64,000 bases of DNA. It comes from Streptomyces sp. NBC_01217 (lineage in GTDB: Bacteria; Actinomycetota; Actinomycetes; Streptomycetales; Streptomycetaceae). The position numbers and the translations under genes are program-made. Below, in pieces: positions 1 to 10,993 of this stretch. The stretch spans positions 3,596,001-3,660,000 of the forward strand of contig NZ_CP108538.1 of NCBI RefSeq assembly GCF_035994185.1. The letters are read 5' to 3'. The first letter of the stretch is position 1, and each line of letters begins with the position of its first letter. Under the pieces are notes generated by a model. The model was not told the origin of the DNA and did no database searches. It was given only the letters and a program-made list of their open reading frames with translations.

Positions 1-1023
1 GCCGAGGACCTTGGCCTGACGCAGCGCGTGCTGGGCGTTCGGCGGGCACCAGGCGTTCGGGTTGCCGGCCCTGCGGCCGACCAGGTCCGGAACCTGGGCG
101 TTGTCGCCCGCGGCCCAGATGTAGTCGGTGCCCTGCACCTGGAGCTTCTCGGAGGTGTCCACGTGACCGCGCGGACCGAGCGGCAGACCGAAGCGGGCCA
201 GCGCCGGGTTCGGCTTCACACCGGCCGTCCACACGATCGTGTTGGAGTCGACCTCCAGGCCGTTCTTCAGCACGACGTGACCGTCCACGCAGGAGTCCAT
301 GGAGGTCGAGAGGAAGACCTCGACGCCACGGGACTCCAGGTGCTCCCGGCCCCAGGTGCCCAGCTTCGGGCCGACCTCGGGAAGGATCTTGTCGGCGGCG
401 TCGACGAGGATGAAACGCATGTCCTCGCGCTTCACGCTCGTGTAGTACTTCGCCGCGTCGCGGGCCATGTCCTCAACCTCGCCGATGGTCTCCGCACCGG
501 CGAACCCGCCGCCCACGAAGACGAACGTCAGCGCCCTGCGCCGGACGTCCTCATCGGTCGTCGAGTCGGCCTTGTCCAGCTGCTCGAGGACGTGGTTGCG
601 CAGGCCGATGGCCTCCTCGATGCCCTTCATGCCGATGCCCTGCTCGGCGAGGCCGGGGATCGGGAAGGTGCGGGAGACCGCGCCCATCGCGATGACCAGG
701 TAGTCGAAGGGCAGCTCGTAGGCCTCGCCGACGAGCGGCGCGACCGTGGCGACCTTGCGGTCCTGATCGATGGTCGTGACTCGGCCGGTGAGCACCTCGG
801 CCTTCGGCAGTACGCGTCGCAGCGGGACGACGACATGCCGGGGCGAGATGCTGCCGGCGGCAGCTTCGGGGAGGAAGGGCTGGTAGGTCATGTACGACCG
901 GGGGTCGACGACCGTGACGGTCGCCTCGCCGTAGCGCATCTTCTTCAGAATGCGCCGAGCTGCGTACAGGCCTACGTACCCACCGCCTACTACGAGGATC
1001 CTGGGACGCTCCGTGGTGCTCAT
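1..1023 (-). CDS. ndh: Type II NADH dehydrogenase (NAD(P)/FAD oxidoreductase), 3' end outside window
   Basis: This is a single-subunit, non-proton-pumping NADH:menaquinone oxidoreductase of the membrane face. Reading the minus strand from the ATG at 1023 gives MSTTERPRILVVGGGYVGLY, whose GGGYVG is the N-terminal FAD dinucleotide-binding loop. A second glycine-rich motif (FVFVGGGFAGAE, about residue 170) binds NADH, and the segment reading TDYIWAAGDNA is the C-terminal FAD-contacting motif of the pyridine nucleotide-disulfide family. The gene runs off the left edge, so the membrane-anchoring tail is missing. A Rex-like operator lies about 310 bp upstream. Other family members such as ferredoxin reductases are possible, but motif order and location next to the Ppx gene fit ndh. 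Confidence 0.88.
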   Translation of the reverse strand, partial: MSTTERPRILVVGGGYVGLYAARRILKKMRYGEATVTVVDPRSYMTYQPFLPEAAAGSISPRHVVVPLRRVLPKAEVLTGRVTTIDQDRKVATVAPLVGEAYELPFDYLVIAMGAVSRTFPIPGLAEQGIGMKGIEEAIGLRNHVLEQLDKADSTTDEDVRRRALTFVFVGGGFAGAETIGEVEDMARDAAKYYTSVKREDMRFILVDAADKILPEVGPKLGTWGREHLESRGVEVFLSTSMDSCVDGHVVLKNGLEVDSNTIVWTAGVKPNPALARFGLPLGPRGHVDTSEKLQVQGTDYIWAAGDNAQVPDLVGRRAGNPNAWCPPNAQHALRQAKVLG

Positions 1024-1484
1024 GCCATCGAGTATCCACCCCCCTCGCGGGGAGGGCTCGTGAGCCCCTTCACAAGGTTTGACCCACCCTCTGCTACACT
1101 TCGCCGCCCGCGTAACCGAGGTCATGACACCGCAGGGGAACCACGGTGCGGTTGCGAACGTTGTTCACCGCCTGTGAGCTGGCCGTTGAGCCGGAGAACC
1201 GGGCGAGCCGCCGTCCCGATTCACACTCCGGCAACGCGTCCGGAACAGTCCCGTATCGACAGGGAACGACCCCGCGAGCGGCCCCGGATGGCCATACGGA
1301 CCAGAACTGCCCTCCACCGGGCCGAATTCCTTGTGAAGAAGTTCACGAACTTCGTTGCGACGTGTCCCGCGGAGTACCCCCCGGGTGGCCCACGCGGGCT
1401 CATAAGTGCAGGCCAAAGAGCGCATGAGCACCGTTCCGGCACCCTGCAAAAGGCCCGTCGCGCCCCGCCCGCGCACCGGCGGAG
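1024..1484. other. Long intergenic region upstream of ndh
   Basis: These 461 bases between the ndh start and the stop of the Ppx/GppA gene hold no convincing gene. The open frames here lack ribosome sites and recognisable content. The region contains the Rex-type palindrome described separately and is probably the 5' regulatory region of ndh. Confidence 0.5.
1331..1348 (-). promoter_or_regulatory. Probable Rex (redox) operator
   Basis: The sequence TTGTGAAGAAGTTCACGA is a near-perfect palindrome (TTGTGAA, four bases, TTCACGA). It matches the Streptomyces Rex operator form TGTGAAC-NN-GTTCACA at most positions. Rex senses the NADH/NAD+ ratio and represses respiratory genes, and an NADH dehydrogenase downstream is the expected target. 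That this particular site is bound is inference. Confidence 0.6.
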
Positions 1485-2426
1485 CTACGCGATCGACCAG
1501 CCGATTCCGTCGAGGATGTCGTGCTCGCTGACGACGATCTCCCGGGCCCCGGTCCGCTCCATCACGGCGAGCAGGATCAGCGCCCCGGAGGTGATCACAT
1601 CGACCCTTCCCGGGTGCATCGCGCCGATCGCGGCACGCTCGGCGTGGGTGGAGGCCAGGAGCCGTCCGGTGATCTCCTGGACCTGGCCGAGGGCGATACG
1701 GGAGTGGTGGATCGCCTCGGAGTCGTACGCGTCGAGTCCCAGGGCGATCGCGGCGACGGTGGTGACCGTGCCGGCGAGGCCGACGAGGGTGGCGGCCCCG
1801 GTGAGGGGGACGCTCTCCTCGGCGAGATCGAGGGCGGCTTCGATGTCGGCGCGGATCGCGGTGACCTGGCCCGGGGTCGGGGGATCGCTCACGACACCGT
1901 CGTGCACGAGGTGCCGCTCGGTCATCCGTACGCAGCCGATGTCCACGGAGCGCGCGGCCCGCACATGGTCGTCGCCGACGACGAACTCGGTGGAGCCGCC
2001 GCCGATGTCCACGACGAGATACGGCTTCGCGAGGTGATTGCGGCCCGCGAGCTCCTTGGTGGCGCCGGTGAACGAGAACTCCGCCTCCTGGTCGCCGCTG
2101 ATCACCTCGGGCTCGACGCCCAGGATGTCCAGCACGCCGCGGACGAACTCGTCCCTGTTCTCCGCGTCGCGGGAGGCGGAGGTCGCGACGAAGCGGACCT
2201 TCTGCGCCCCGTGCTCCTTGATCACCTCCGCGTACTGACGGCAGGCCGCGAACGTACGCTCCAACGCCTCGGGCGCGAGCCGCCCGGTGCGGTCGACGCC
2301 CTGCCCGAGCCGGACGATCTCCATCCGGCGATCGAGCTCGACGAGCTCACCGCTGGACGGATCCGCGTCGGCGACGAGCAGACGGATGGAGTTGGTACCG
2401 CAGTCGATGGCGGCCACGCGGCTCAT
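1485..2426 (-). CDS. Ppx/GppA family exopolyphosphatase/phosphatase
   Basis: 313-residue phosphatase of the actin-like ATPase superfamily, expected to degrade polyphosphate and/or pppGpp. The first phosphate loop reads AAIDCGTNSIRLLV, and the second, VVDIGGGSTEFV, is about residue 140. A third segment, VGLAGTVTT, completes the nucleotide/phosphate site. I start at the ATG at 2426 (MSRVAAIDCG), preceded by GGGAG, rather than six codons upstream, because the family begins directly with the first phosphate loop. At 313 residues it lacks the C-terminal HD-like extension of E. coli Ppx, which is normal for actinobacterial copies. It follows DUF501 and divIC in the same direction as part of a conserved block. 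Confidence 0.9.
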   Translation of the reverse strand: MSRVAAIDCGTNSIRLLVADADPSSGELVELDRRMEIVRLGQGVDRTGRLAPEALERTFAACRQYAEVIKEHGAQKVRFVATSASRDAENRDEFVRGVLDILGVEPEVISGDQEAEFSFTGATKELAGRNHLAKPYLVVDIGGGSTEFVVGDDHVRAARSVDIGCVRMTERHLVHDGVVSDPPTPGQVTAIRADIEAALDLAEESVPLTGAATLVGLAGTVTTVAAIALGLDAYDSEAIHHSRIALGQVQEITGRLLASTHAERAAIGAMHPGRVDVITSGALILLAVMERTGAREIVVSEHDILDGIGWSIA

Positions 2427-2507
2427 GAAGTACTCCCGAATCAAGCAGATGGAGCCCCTCCGGCGATCGAGGAGCGGGGGCCGGGGGCAGAGCCCCCGTG
2501 GCGACGG

Positions 2508-3041
2508 TCAGCCCTCGTCCGGCGCGCCGCACGGCGAAACGCAAGGCCCCTTGCGCCACCACTCCGGCAGCATCGCGATCGCCTCGTCCCCGAGCGGGTT
2601 CACCCCGGGCCCCGCGGCCAGCGAGTGCCCGACCAGTACGTGCAGGCACTTCACGCGGTCCGGCATGCCCCCCGCACTCGGAAAGCCCTCAAGCACCTCG
2701 ATGGCATCGCGCCGCGCGATGTAGTCCTCGTGCGCCGCCCGGTACGCGGCGGCCAGCTCGGGGTCCGTACCGAGACGCTCGGTCATCTCCTTCATGACGC
2801 CGTTCGCCTCCAGCGTGCCGATGGCCGACGCGGCTCGCGGGCACGTCAGGTAGTACGTCGTCGGGAACGGCGTACCGTCCTCCAGCCGGGGCTGTGTCTC
2901 GACCACGTCCGGGTTGCCGCACGGGCAGCGGTGCGCGATCGCGCGCAGCCCGCGCGGCGGGCGGCCCAGCTGCTGCTGGAACGCGGCGATGTCCGCCTCG
3001 GTGGGCGCGGTGGACTCGGTCTGCGGAGGGGGGGTTTCCAT
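2508..3041 (-). CDS. DUF501 domain protein
   Basis: 177-residue cytoplasmic protein of unknown function. After a proline/threonine-rich N-terminus, the DUF501 domain fills most of the chain, with the family signatures LGRPPRGL, HRCPCGNP, FPTTYYLTCP and, near the C-terminus, DRVKCLHVLVGHSLAAGPGVNPLG (split here only for description). The clustered Cys and His residues suggest a metal or redox site, but no activity is established. It sits between the Ppx gene and divIC, an order conserved in actinobacteria, so a link to cell-envelope or division metabolism is possible but unproven. Confidence 0.85.
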   Translation of the reverse strand: METPPPQTESTAPTEADIAAFQQQLGRPPRGLRAIAHRCPCGNPDVVETQPRLEDGTPFPTTYYLTCPRAASAIGTLEANGVMKEMTERLGTDPELAAAYRAAHEDYIARRDAIEVLEGFPSAGGMPDRVKCLHVLVGHSLAAGPGVNPLGDEAIAMLPEWWRKGPCVSPCGAPDEG

Positions 3042-3100
3042 GCCTGCCTAGGTTCTGATCGGGCTGCTCGAACTGCGGTTCTGCAGATGGATGAAGTCGG

Positions 3101-3571
3101 TCAGTCGCGGTCGGCGCTGTCCACGCCGTCCCAGAGGTTGGAGTGCCACGGCCGCCCGGACTCGTCCGTCTCGCCGTTGCGCTCCTTGACCGCGTCGGGG
3201 TCGATCACCGTGTAACCGGTCTCCCCGGGGAGAAGGTAGTGCAGATGCTTGCGGGCCAGCTGCCTGATGTACGCATCGTCCTGGAGGCGCGCCTTCTCGT
3301 CGCGCAGTTCCTCGGTGCGGGCCCGGGCCTCCCGTGCCATGCGCTCCTGGTCGGCGATCTCCTCACGCTGCGACACGTACTGGCGCATCGGGTACGCGAG
3401 CGCGACCACCAGGGAGCAGACGACGAGGGCGAGGAAGGCCGCCCTGCCGGTGAGGCGGGAGCGGCGGGCCTGACGGCGGTTCTGCGACCGGTAGACGCGG
3501 GCGGCGGTCTGCTCGCCGAGCAGCCGCAGCCGGGTCGCGGTGGAGAACCGGTCCCGGTCCTTCGCGGCCAT
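3101..3571 (-). CDS. divIC: FtsB/DivIC-family septum formation initiator
   Basis: 156-residue bitopic membrane protein of the divisome. Residues about 1-40 are basic and cytoplasmic, followed by one transmembrane helix (LALVVCSLVVALAY). A coiled coil rich in Glu, Arg and Ala comes next (EIADQERMAREARARTEEL), then the family's conserved end, RKHLHYLLPGETGY. DivIC/FtsB bridges FtsL and FtsQ in septal peptidoglycan synthesis. In Streptomyces the homologue beside eno supports sporulation septation. It lies 120 bp downstream of eno, with a strong hairpin between them, so it is probably transcribed at least partly on its own. Confidence 0.88.
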   Translation of the reverse strand: MAAKDRDRFSTATRLRLLGEQTAARVYRSQNRRQARRSRLTGRAAFLALVVCSLVVALAYPMRQYVSQREEIADQERMAREARARTEELRDEKARLQDDAYIRQLARKHLHYLLPGETGYTVIDPDAVKERNGETDESGRPWHSNLWDGVDSADRD

Positions 3572-3593
3572 GTCCCCGCCTCCCCATTACGCA

Positions 3594-3638
3594 CGTCCGT
3601 CCCCGCACACGGTACGGGACCGAGTGCGGGGACGGACG
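3594..3638 (-). terminator. Stem-loop terminator between eno and divIC
   Basis: A perfect 15-bp inverted repeat (arm CGTCCGTCCCCGCAC, 3594-3608; partner 3624-3638) has a 15-nt loop that can itself pair weakly. It starts about 50 nt past the eno stop codon. There is no T tract, as is usual for Streptomyces hairpins. Confidence 0.65.
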
Positions 3639-3691
3639 GAGGCCGGGGCCTTCGGGCCCGTGACGGGCCGTCGGATCGGCCCTTGGCCGGA

Positions 3692-5104
<1,413 letters not shown>

Positions 5105-5132
5105 TCATTGCCGGACAGACAGCAGCAAGAAA

Positions 5133-5174
5133 CCCCGACCCGGCGCGCACGGGGGATTCCGCGCCGGGTCGGGG
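5133..5174 (-). terminator. Stem-loop terminator after rpfA
   Basis: A perfect 15-bp inverted repeat (CCCCGACCCGGCGCG at 5133-5147, partner 5160-5174) has a 12-nt loop. It lies 25 nt past the stop of the Rpf gene at 5199 and upstream of eno. Confidence 0.7.
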
Positions 5175-5198
5175 TGGTTCGGGAGGAGAGAGCCCGGA

Positions 5199-6142
<944 letters not shown>

Positions 6143-6365
6143 ACGGTCGACGGGGCCCGCGGTGCGAGCGGTTCCGACCGTAAACATACGCAACCCCTAC
6201 ATTCAAAGATGGACACATCGGACAATCTGCCCTTACTTGCATCTGAGGAACCATCGTTTCCGCAGGTGGGAGGTGACGCGGAAGGGCCCTCCAGGTGCGA
6301 CACGCCAGTTGACGCAAAGAGACCCATGTCTCACTTACGCATAAGCGGACATAGGCCTCTGAACT

Positions 6366-6384
6366 ACCCCAGTTTTTGGGGCTC
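6366..6384 (-). terminator. Weak hairpin after second Rpf gene
   Basis: The sequence CCCCAGTTTTTGGGG is a five-base-pair stem with a five-base loop, 25 nt beyond the stop codon at 6409. It is short, and its function as a terminator is uncertain. The rest of 6143-6365 shows no gene and probably holds the rpfA promoter. Confidence 0.35.
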
Positions 6385-6408
6385 TTTCAGCTGATTATCA
6401 GACCGCGC

Positions 6409-7356
6409 TCACTCGGCCTTCACGTCGAGATCGAGGCTCTGGCCAGGGAGGATGAGGTCCGGGTCGGAGCCGACGGCAGCCTTGTTGGCCTCATAGAGCG
6501 CGGGCCAACCGCCGTGAACCTTCTGTGCATCAGCAATCGCCCAGAGGTTGTCGCCGGGGCGGACGGTGTACGTACCATCGGCGGCCGGACCGCCCTCGTC
6601 GCGCACGTCGCTGTCGCTGCGGGAGGCGTGGCGGCCCGACTCGCGGTCGGTGCCGCCGTTCGCGCCCTGACTGCCCTCGGGGGCCGGCGCGCCGCGGTGC
6701 TTGCCGCTCACACCGTCGGACGAGTCGGATGATTCGGAGGAGTCGGACGCTTCGGAGGACGGCGTGGCCGACTCGGTGGCCGGGGACTTCGCGGACGCGT
6801 CGGTCTCACCGGCCGACGTGTCGGCACCGCCCGAGCCCTTGGAGCCCTTGGAGCCCTTCGAGCTCTTGGAGCCGTCCTTGCCGTCCGATGCGCTGTCCGA
6901 CGACGCACCGTCAGCCGGGTCCGCGCTCTGCGTCGGCTCCGCGGAAGGCGCGGACCCCGGGTCGACGCCCGGCAGCGTCCCGTCCTCCGCGAGGCCGGAG
7001 ATGACCGCACAGCTGGGCCAGGCCTGCGGGCCCCGGTCGTCCAGGACCTTCTCGGCCACCGCTATCTGCTGCGAGCGGCTGGCGAGGTCGGCACGCGGGG
7101 CGTACGAATCGCCGCCGTAAGCCTTCCAGGTCTCCTGCGAGAACTGCAGACCGCCGTAGAAGCCGTTGCCGAGGTCGGCGCTCCACATGCCGCCGCTCTC
7201 GCACTCGGCCACCCGGTCCCAGGTCGTGGCCTCGGCCGCGTGCGCACCGGCCGCGCCGAGCAGCGGGATGGCGATGGCCGATCCGGTCACGCCTGCGGCG
7301 ACGACGATGGCGGGTGCCTGACGAGGGCGACGGTGTCTGCCGTTCGCGGAGCCCAT
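6409..7356 (-). CDS. Second Rpf-type muralytic protein with LysM
   Basis: 315-residue secreted wall hydrolase related to the adjacent RpfA (possibly the gene called rpfC in S. coelicolor; I am not sure of the letter). An N-terminal signal sequence runs to AHAAE. The Rpf domain (about residues 42-125) contains TTWDRVAECESGGMW with the catalytic Glu and ends WPSCAV. A long low-complexity Ser/Asp/Lys/Gly linker (residues about 135-255) has SKGSKGSKGS-type repeats. A C-terminal LysM begins YTVRPGDNLWAIAD and ends LPGQSLDL. The linker is far longer than in RpfA and probably spans the wall. Unlike rpfA, its 105-bp upstream gap has no riboswitch. Confidence 0.88.
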   Translation of the reverse strand: MGSANGRHRRPRQAPAIVVAAGVTGSAIAIPLLGAAGAHAAEATTWDRVAECESGGMWSADLGNGFYGGLQFSQETWKAYGGDSYAPRADLASRSQQIAVAEKVLDDRGPQAWPSCAVISGLAEDGTLPGVDPGSAPSAEPTQSADPADGASSDSASDGKDGSKSSKGSKGSKGSGGADTSAGETDASAKSPATESATPSSEASDSSESSDSSDGVSGKHRGAPAPEGSQGANGGTDRESGRHASRSDSDVRDEGGPAADGTYTVRPGDNLWAIADAQKVHGGWPALYEANKAAVGSDPDLILPGQSLDLDVKAE

Positions 7357-7461
7357 GGAGATGCCTTCCGTGTGACTGAAGAGTGACTGGTGAGTCGAAC
7401 GGTGAACCTAGCCGGACTCGAACGTGTGTCACAAGTCGATGCAGCGCAGATCACGTGAAAG

Positions 7462-8751
7462 TCACAGAGTTGACAGAGTGTCACCTTGCGTCGCGGCGGC
7501 CTGGGGCTCGAACTCCACGGGCAGCGTGCGCAGTCCGCGCATGATGAGCCCGCCCCGCCAGCGCAAATCGGTAGGTTCCGCCGCGAGCCGCAGGTCCGGG
7601 AGGCGCCTCAGGAGCGTGGCGAGCGCGGTCTGCCCCTCCAGACGGGCGAGCGGTGCCCCCAGGCAGTAGTGGATGCCGTGCCCGTATCCGAGGTGCTGAT
7701 TGTCACTCCGTGCGAGGTCGAGCGTGTCGGGGTCCTCGAAGCGTTCCGGGTCGCGGTCGGCGGCGGCGAGCACGACCAGTACGGGGTCGCCGGCCGCGAT
7801 GCCCCGTCCGCCGAGGGTCATGGGCTCGGTGGCGAACCGCCAGGTCGCCAGCTCCACCGGCCCGTCGTACCGCAGCAGTTCCTCGATCCCGGTCTCCAGC
7901 AGCCCCGTCTCCCCCGCGTCGAGCGAGCGCTGCAGCCGCTCGCGCTGTGCCGGGTCGCGCAGCAGGGCGTACATCCCGTTGCCGATGAGGTTGACCGTGG
8001 TCTCGAACCCTGCGAAGAGCAGGATGAACGCCATCGCGGCGGCCTCGTTCTCGGTGAGGTGCTCGCCGTGGTCGCTGGCCCGGATCAGCCCCGAGATCAG
8101 GTCGTCGCCGGGGTTCTCCCGCTTGCGGTGGATCAGCTCGGCGAGATAGCCGCGCATCTTCTTCACCGACCTGGCCACCCCGCCACGCGGGCCGCCGCCG
8201 TGGCGGATCATCATGCCCGCCCAGTCCCGGAAGTCGTCCTGGTCCTCGCGCGGAACGCCGAGCAGATCGCAGATCGCGTAGATGGGCAGCGGGAAGGCGA
8301 AGTCGTGGATGAGGTCCGCGCTTCCCTCCTCGATGAAGTTGTCGATGAGCCGGTCCGTCAGCTCCTGCACGCGCGGCGCGAACTCGGCGACCCGGCGCGG
8401 GGTGAAAGCCTTCGAGACCAGGCGGCGCAGCCGGGTGTGGTCGGGCGGGTCGATGTTCAGCAGATGCGTCATCAACTCCGCCTTGCGCTCGCCCGGGATA
8501 CCCGTCTTCCCCTTGGCGTGCGCCGGCTCGGCGTGGTGCGCCGGGTTCTTGGAGAGCCGGGTGTCGGCGAGCGCCTGCCGGGCGTCCGCGTACCGCGTCA
8601 CGAGCCAGGCCTCGACGCCGCTGGGCAGCACGGTCCGGTGCACGGGGCTGTGCTCGCGCAGCCAGGCGTAGGCCGGGTACGGATCGGTGGCGAACTCCCA
8701 CGTGAAGAGTTCAGGGGCGTCGGCGGGGGCGTCGGCGGGGCTGTCGTTCAC
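7462..8751 (-). CDS. Cytochrome P450
   Basis: 429-residue soluble bacterial class P450 monooxygenase. The I-helix oxygen-binding segment reads LLFAGFETTVNL, the K-helix ExxR is in EELLRYDGP, and the heme-ligand loop GYGHGIHYCLGAPLARLEG carries the axial cysteine near residue 365. The N-terminus has no membrane anchor. Sequence style is that of the Streptomyces CYP105/CYP107 group, but I cannot name the subfamily or substrate. No ferredoxin or reductase gene is adjacent. It lies 10 bp downstream of mazG and could be co-transcribed with it. Confidence 0.93.
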   Translation of the reverse strand: MNDSPADAPADAPELFTWEFATDPYPAYAWLREHSPVHRTVLPSGVEAWLVTRYADARQALADTRLSKNPAHHAEPAHAKGKTGIPGERKAELMTHLLNIDPPDHTRLRRLVSKAFTPRRVAEFAPRVQELTDRLIDNFIEEGSADLIHDFAFPLPIYAICDLLGVPREDQDDFRDWAGMMIRHGGGPRGGVARSVKKMRGYLAELIHRKRENPGDDLISGLIRASDHGEHLTENEAAAMAFILLFAGFETTVNLIGNGMYALLRDPAQRERLQRSLDAGETGLLETGIEELLRYDGPVELATWRFATEPMTLGGRGIAAGDPVLVVLAAADRDPERFEDPDTLDLARSDNQHLGYGHGIHYCLGAPLARLEGQTALATLLRRLPDLRLAAEPTDLRWRGGLIMRGLRTLPVEFEPQAAATQGDTLSTL

Positions 8752-8760
8752 CCCCTGACG

Positions 8761-9723
8761 TTATCCGTTGGTCTCCGCCGCCCGGATGGCGTCCCGGTAG
8801 GCGCGGCCCGCGGCCCGTAGTGCGGCCTCGGGGTCGATGCCGTCCTGTTCGGCGCGTACGGCGAGGGCGAGCAGCTCGTAACCGATGCCGTCGCCCGTCG
8901 GAAGCGCCACATCGAGCCCTGCGGTACGGACCCGGCCGGCCAGTTTCGCCGCGAGCGCGAGCCCGGGCTGGCCGAGCGGGACTCCGTCGGTGACCGAGTC
9001 GCGCTGCTTCTCGATGGCCTTGGTGCGCAGCCAGTGCGCGTGTACGTCCTGCGGGGTCTCGGCGCTCTCGTCGCCGAAGACATGCGGATGGCGGTGGATC
9101 AGCTTCTCGACGAGGGTGGCCGCGACATCGTCGACGGAGAACGGCCCGTTCTCGTCCTCCTCCGCGATCCTGGCGTGGAAGACGACCTGGAGGAGTACGT
9201 CCCCGAGTTCCTCGCGCAGCTCGTCGCGGTCGCCGTCCTCGATCGCCTCGACGAGTTCGTACGCCTCCTCGATGGCGTACTTGGCGAGGCCCTTGTGGGT
9301 CTTCTGCGAGGTCCAGGGACATTCGATCCGGATCCGGTCCATGACCTGGACCAGATCGAGGAACCGGGCGCCGGGCAGATCGTACGATCCGGGCAGCAGC
9401 TCCAGGTTCGGCATCTGCACCCGGCCCGATCCGGCAAGGCGGGCCAGCCCGTCGGTCAGCGGCTGGTTGCCCTCGCCGCCGGTGAGGACGACGACGCTCC
9501 GGCCGCCCGCACAGGCGTCGACGAGCTCCTGCGCGGTGGGCGCCACGTGCTCGACGGTGACGCCCGCCTCGCGCAGATACGGCAGCTGCGGATGGTCCTG
9601 CTCGGCGCAGAGCACCCGGTCGGCGGCGTGCAGCGTCTGCCATGCGGGCCAGGACAGGAGTCCGGGCGCGACACGGTGGCTGGCGGTGAGCAGGACGATA
9701 CGGCCGGGGTCTTCAGCGTTCAC
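8761..9723 (-). CDS. mazG: MazG-family nucleoside triphosphate pyrophosphohydrolase
   Basis: 320-residue house-cleaning enzyme that hydrolyses (d)NTPs to monophosphates and pyrophosphate. The MazG domain is about residues 125-300: ECPWTSQKTHKGLAKYAIEE is followed by the metal-binding pattern EEAYELVEAIE ... ELREELGDVLLQVVFH. An N-terminal domain of about 110 residues (IVLLTASHRVAPGL, VVVLTGGEGN) resembles a degenerate tetrapyrrole-methylase-like fold as seen in YabN-type fusions, an inference from position only. The usual CPWD is CPWT here, which I believe is common in Streptomyces. It sits between the SurA-like lipoprotein and the P450. Confidence 0.92.
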   Translation of the reverse strand: MNAEDPGRIVLLTASHRVAPGLLSWPAWQTLHAADRVLCAEQDHPQLPYLREAGVTVEHVAPTAQELVDACAGGRSVVVLTGGEGNQPLTDGLARLAGSGRVQMPNLELLPGSYDLPGARFLDLVQVMDRIRIECPWTSQKTHKGLAKYAIEEAYELVEAIEDGDRDELREELGDVLLQVVFHARIAEEDENGPFSVDDVAATLVEKLIHRHPHVFGDESAETPQDVHAHWLRTKAIEKQRDSVTDGVPLGQPGLALAAKLAGRVRTAGLDVALPTGDGIGYELLALAVRAEQDGIDPEAALRAAGRAYRDAIRAAETNG

Positions 9724-9776
9724 CGTTCGAATCTACCCCGGTCGGCCGGGCCGCCGATTTCCGCTTCCGCGGCCTC

Positions 9777-10433
9777 CTAGGCCCCGGCCTCCGCGCCCGT
9801 CGTGGCGGGCTTGGTGACCTGGGTGATCCAGGGGGCCTTGTAGTTGGCCAGCTGGGTCTGCTTGTCGTCCCACGCCCCGTAGCGCGGGTTGACGTCGATG
9901 CTCAGCGCCTTGGACGCCTTGCTGAGCGCGTCACCGACGGCCTTCTGGCCCTCGGGCTGCTGGAGGTCGGCGCCGAGTGCCTGGGCCAGCTTCGTCAGCT
10001 GGACCTGCTCGCGCAGGACGGCGTCGATCTGGGCGGGGGCGACCCAGCTCTGCTGGAGCATCGCCGTCCGCAGCTGCGCCTCTCCCCCGGACTGGGCGGC
10101 CGCCGCCTTCCGCATCTGCTGGATCTCGTTGCGGCTGACGGTCACGCCCGCGTCCTGCGCGGCCCGGTCCAGGACCCGGTCGAAGATCATGCCGTGCAGC
10201 TTGGCCCGGCTGAGCTGCCCGGACTTGTCGATGAGCTGGGTGGCGTCCTTCGATTCGCGCTGGGCCTCGCGTACCGCCGCCACCTGGCCCTGGAGCGTGG
10301 ACACCTCGATGCGGTCCCCGCCCACGAGGGCCGCGGCGCCGGGGTGGGCCTGGTTGCCGCAGGCGGCCAGGAGCGGTGCTCCGGCGAGCAGGGCGGCGGA
10401 GACGGTGAGCGCGGTGCGACGGCGGCGGTGCAA
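9777..10433 (-). CDS. SurA N-terminal-like lipoprotein (chaperone-like)
   Basis: 218-residue exported protein with a lipoprotein signal (basic MHRRRR, hydrophobic stretch, lipobox LLAACG), so it should be lipid-anchored outside the membrane. The mature part resembles the SurA/PrsA N-terminal chaperone domain: VGGDRIEVSTLQGQVAAV followed by helices. It ends with NPRYGAWDDKQTQL, a conserved tail of the actinobacterial family. No parvulin PPIase domain is present, so a folding-helper role without isomerase activity is inferred. It lies 53 bp upstream of mazG in the same direction, an order conserved in Streptomyces. Confidence 0.82.
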   Translation of the reverse strand: MHRRRRTALTVSAALLAGAPLLAACGNQAHPGAAALVGGDRIEVSTLQGQVAAVREAQRESKDATQLIDKSGQLSRAKLHGMIFDRVLDRAAQDAGVTVSRNEIQQMRKAAAAQSGGEAQLRTAMLQQSWVAPAQIDAVLREQVQLTKLAQALGADLQQPEGQKAVGDALSKASKALSIDVNPRYGAWDDKQTQLANYKAPWITQVTKPATTGAEAGA

Positions 10434-10582
10434 AGGAACCTCCCGGGGAGAGTTTGTGCATCAGTGCACAAGCCTTGCGGTGATCGATGTTAGGCAGTGG
10501 ATGTGGTTGGGGCCACTGGTTCGACCAACGATTCGGAAGGAGTTGGGGATGTGGGCCCGCCCGGGAGCGCCGGAGGCGGTGA

Positions 10583-10993
10583 TCAGAGCACGCGTTCGGC
10601 CGCCCGGGCCGTGTCGCCGTCGCTGTCCGGGCGCAGCATGATCGTGCGCGAGACGACGAACGTGATCGGGATGGCCGCCGCGGCCGCCACCAGCGGCGCG
10701 TACCGGCTGCTGAACCCGGCGAGGTCGACCAGCAGATAGACACCGCCGGTCGTGATGACGAAGTTGGCGGCGTTGGTGAGCGGGAAGAGCAGGAACTTCC
10801 GCCAGGTGGGGCGGGTCCGGTAGGTGAAGTACGAGTTCAGGAAGAAGGAGCCGGTCATGCTCAGCGCGAAGGCGACCACATGGGCGGCGATGTACGGCAG
10901 CCAGGTCAGCAGGACGAGGTAGCAGCCGTAGTACGTGGCGGTGTTCACGACTCCGACGAGGGCGAATCGGGCCATCTGCGCTGTGACCGTCAT
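10583..10993 (-). CDS. GtrA-family membrane protein (undecaprenyl-phosphate sugar flippase type)
   Basis: 136-residue membrane protein with four predicted helices (FALVGVVNTATYYGCYLVLL, HVVAFALSMTGSFFLNSYFT, a segment around TNAANFVITTGGVYLLV and PLVAAAAAIPITFVVSR). This is the GtrA/GtcA fold thought to move polyprenyl-phosphate-linked sugars across the membrane. I start at the ATG at 10993 (MTVTAQMARF), overlapping the stop of the upstream glycosyltransferase by four bases (ATGA). That coupling makes a functional pair very likely. The last about 20 residues are charged and cytoplasmic. Confidence 0.87.
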   Translation of the reverse strand: MTVTAQMARFALVGVVNTATYYGCYLVLLTWLPYIAAHVVAFALSMTGSFFLNSYFTYRTRPTWRKFLLFPLTNAANFVITTGGVYLLVDLAGFSSRYAPLVAAAAAIPITFVVSRTIMLRPDSDGDTARAAERVL

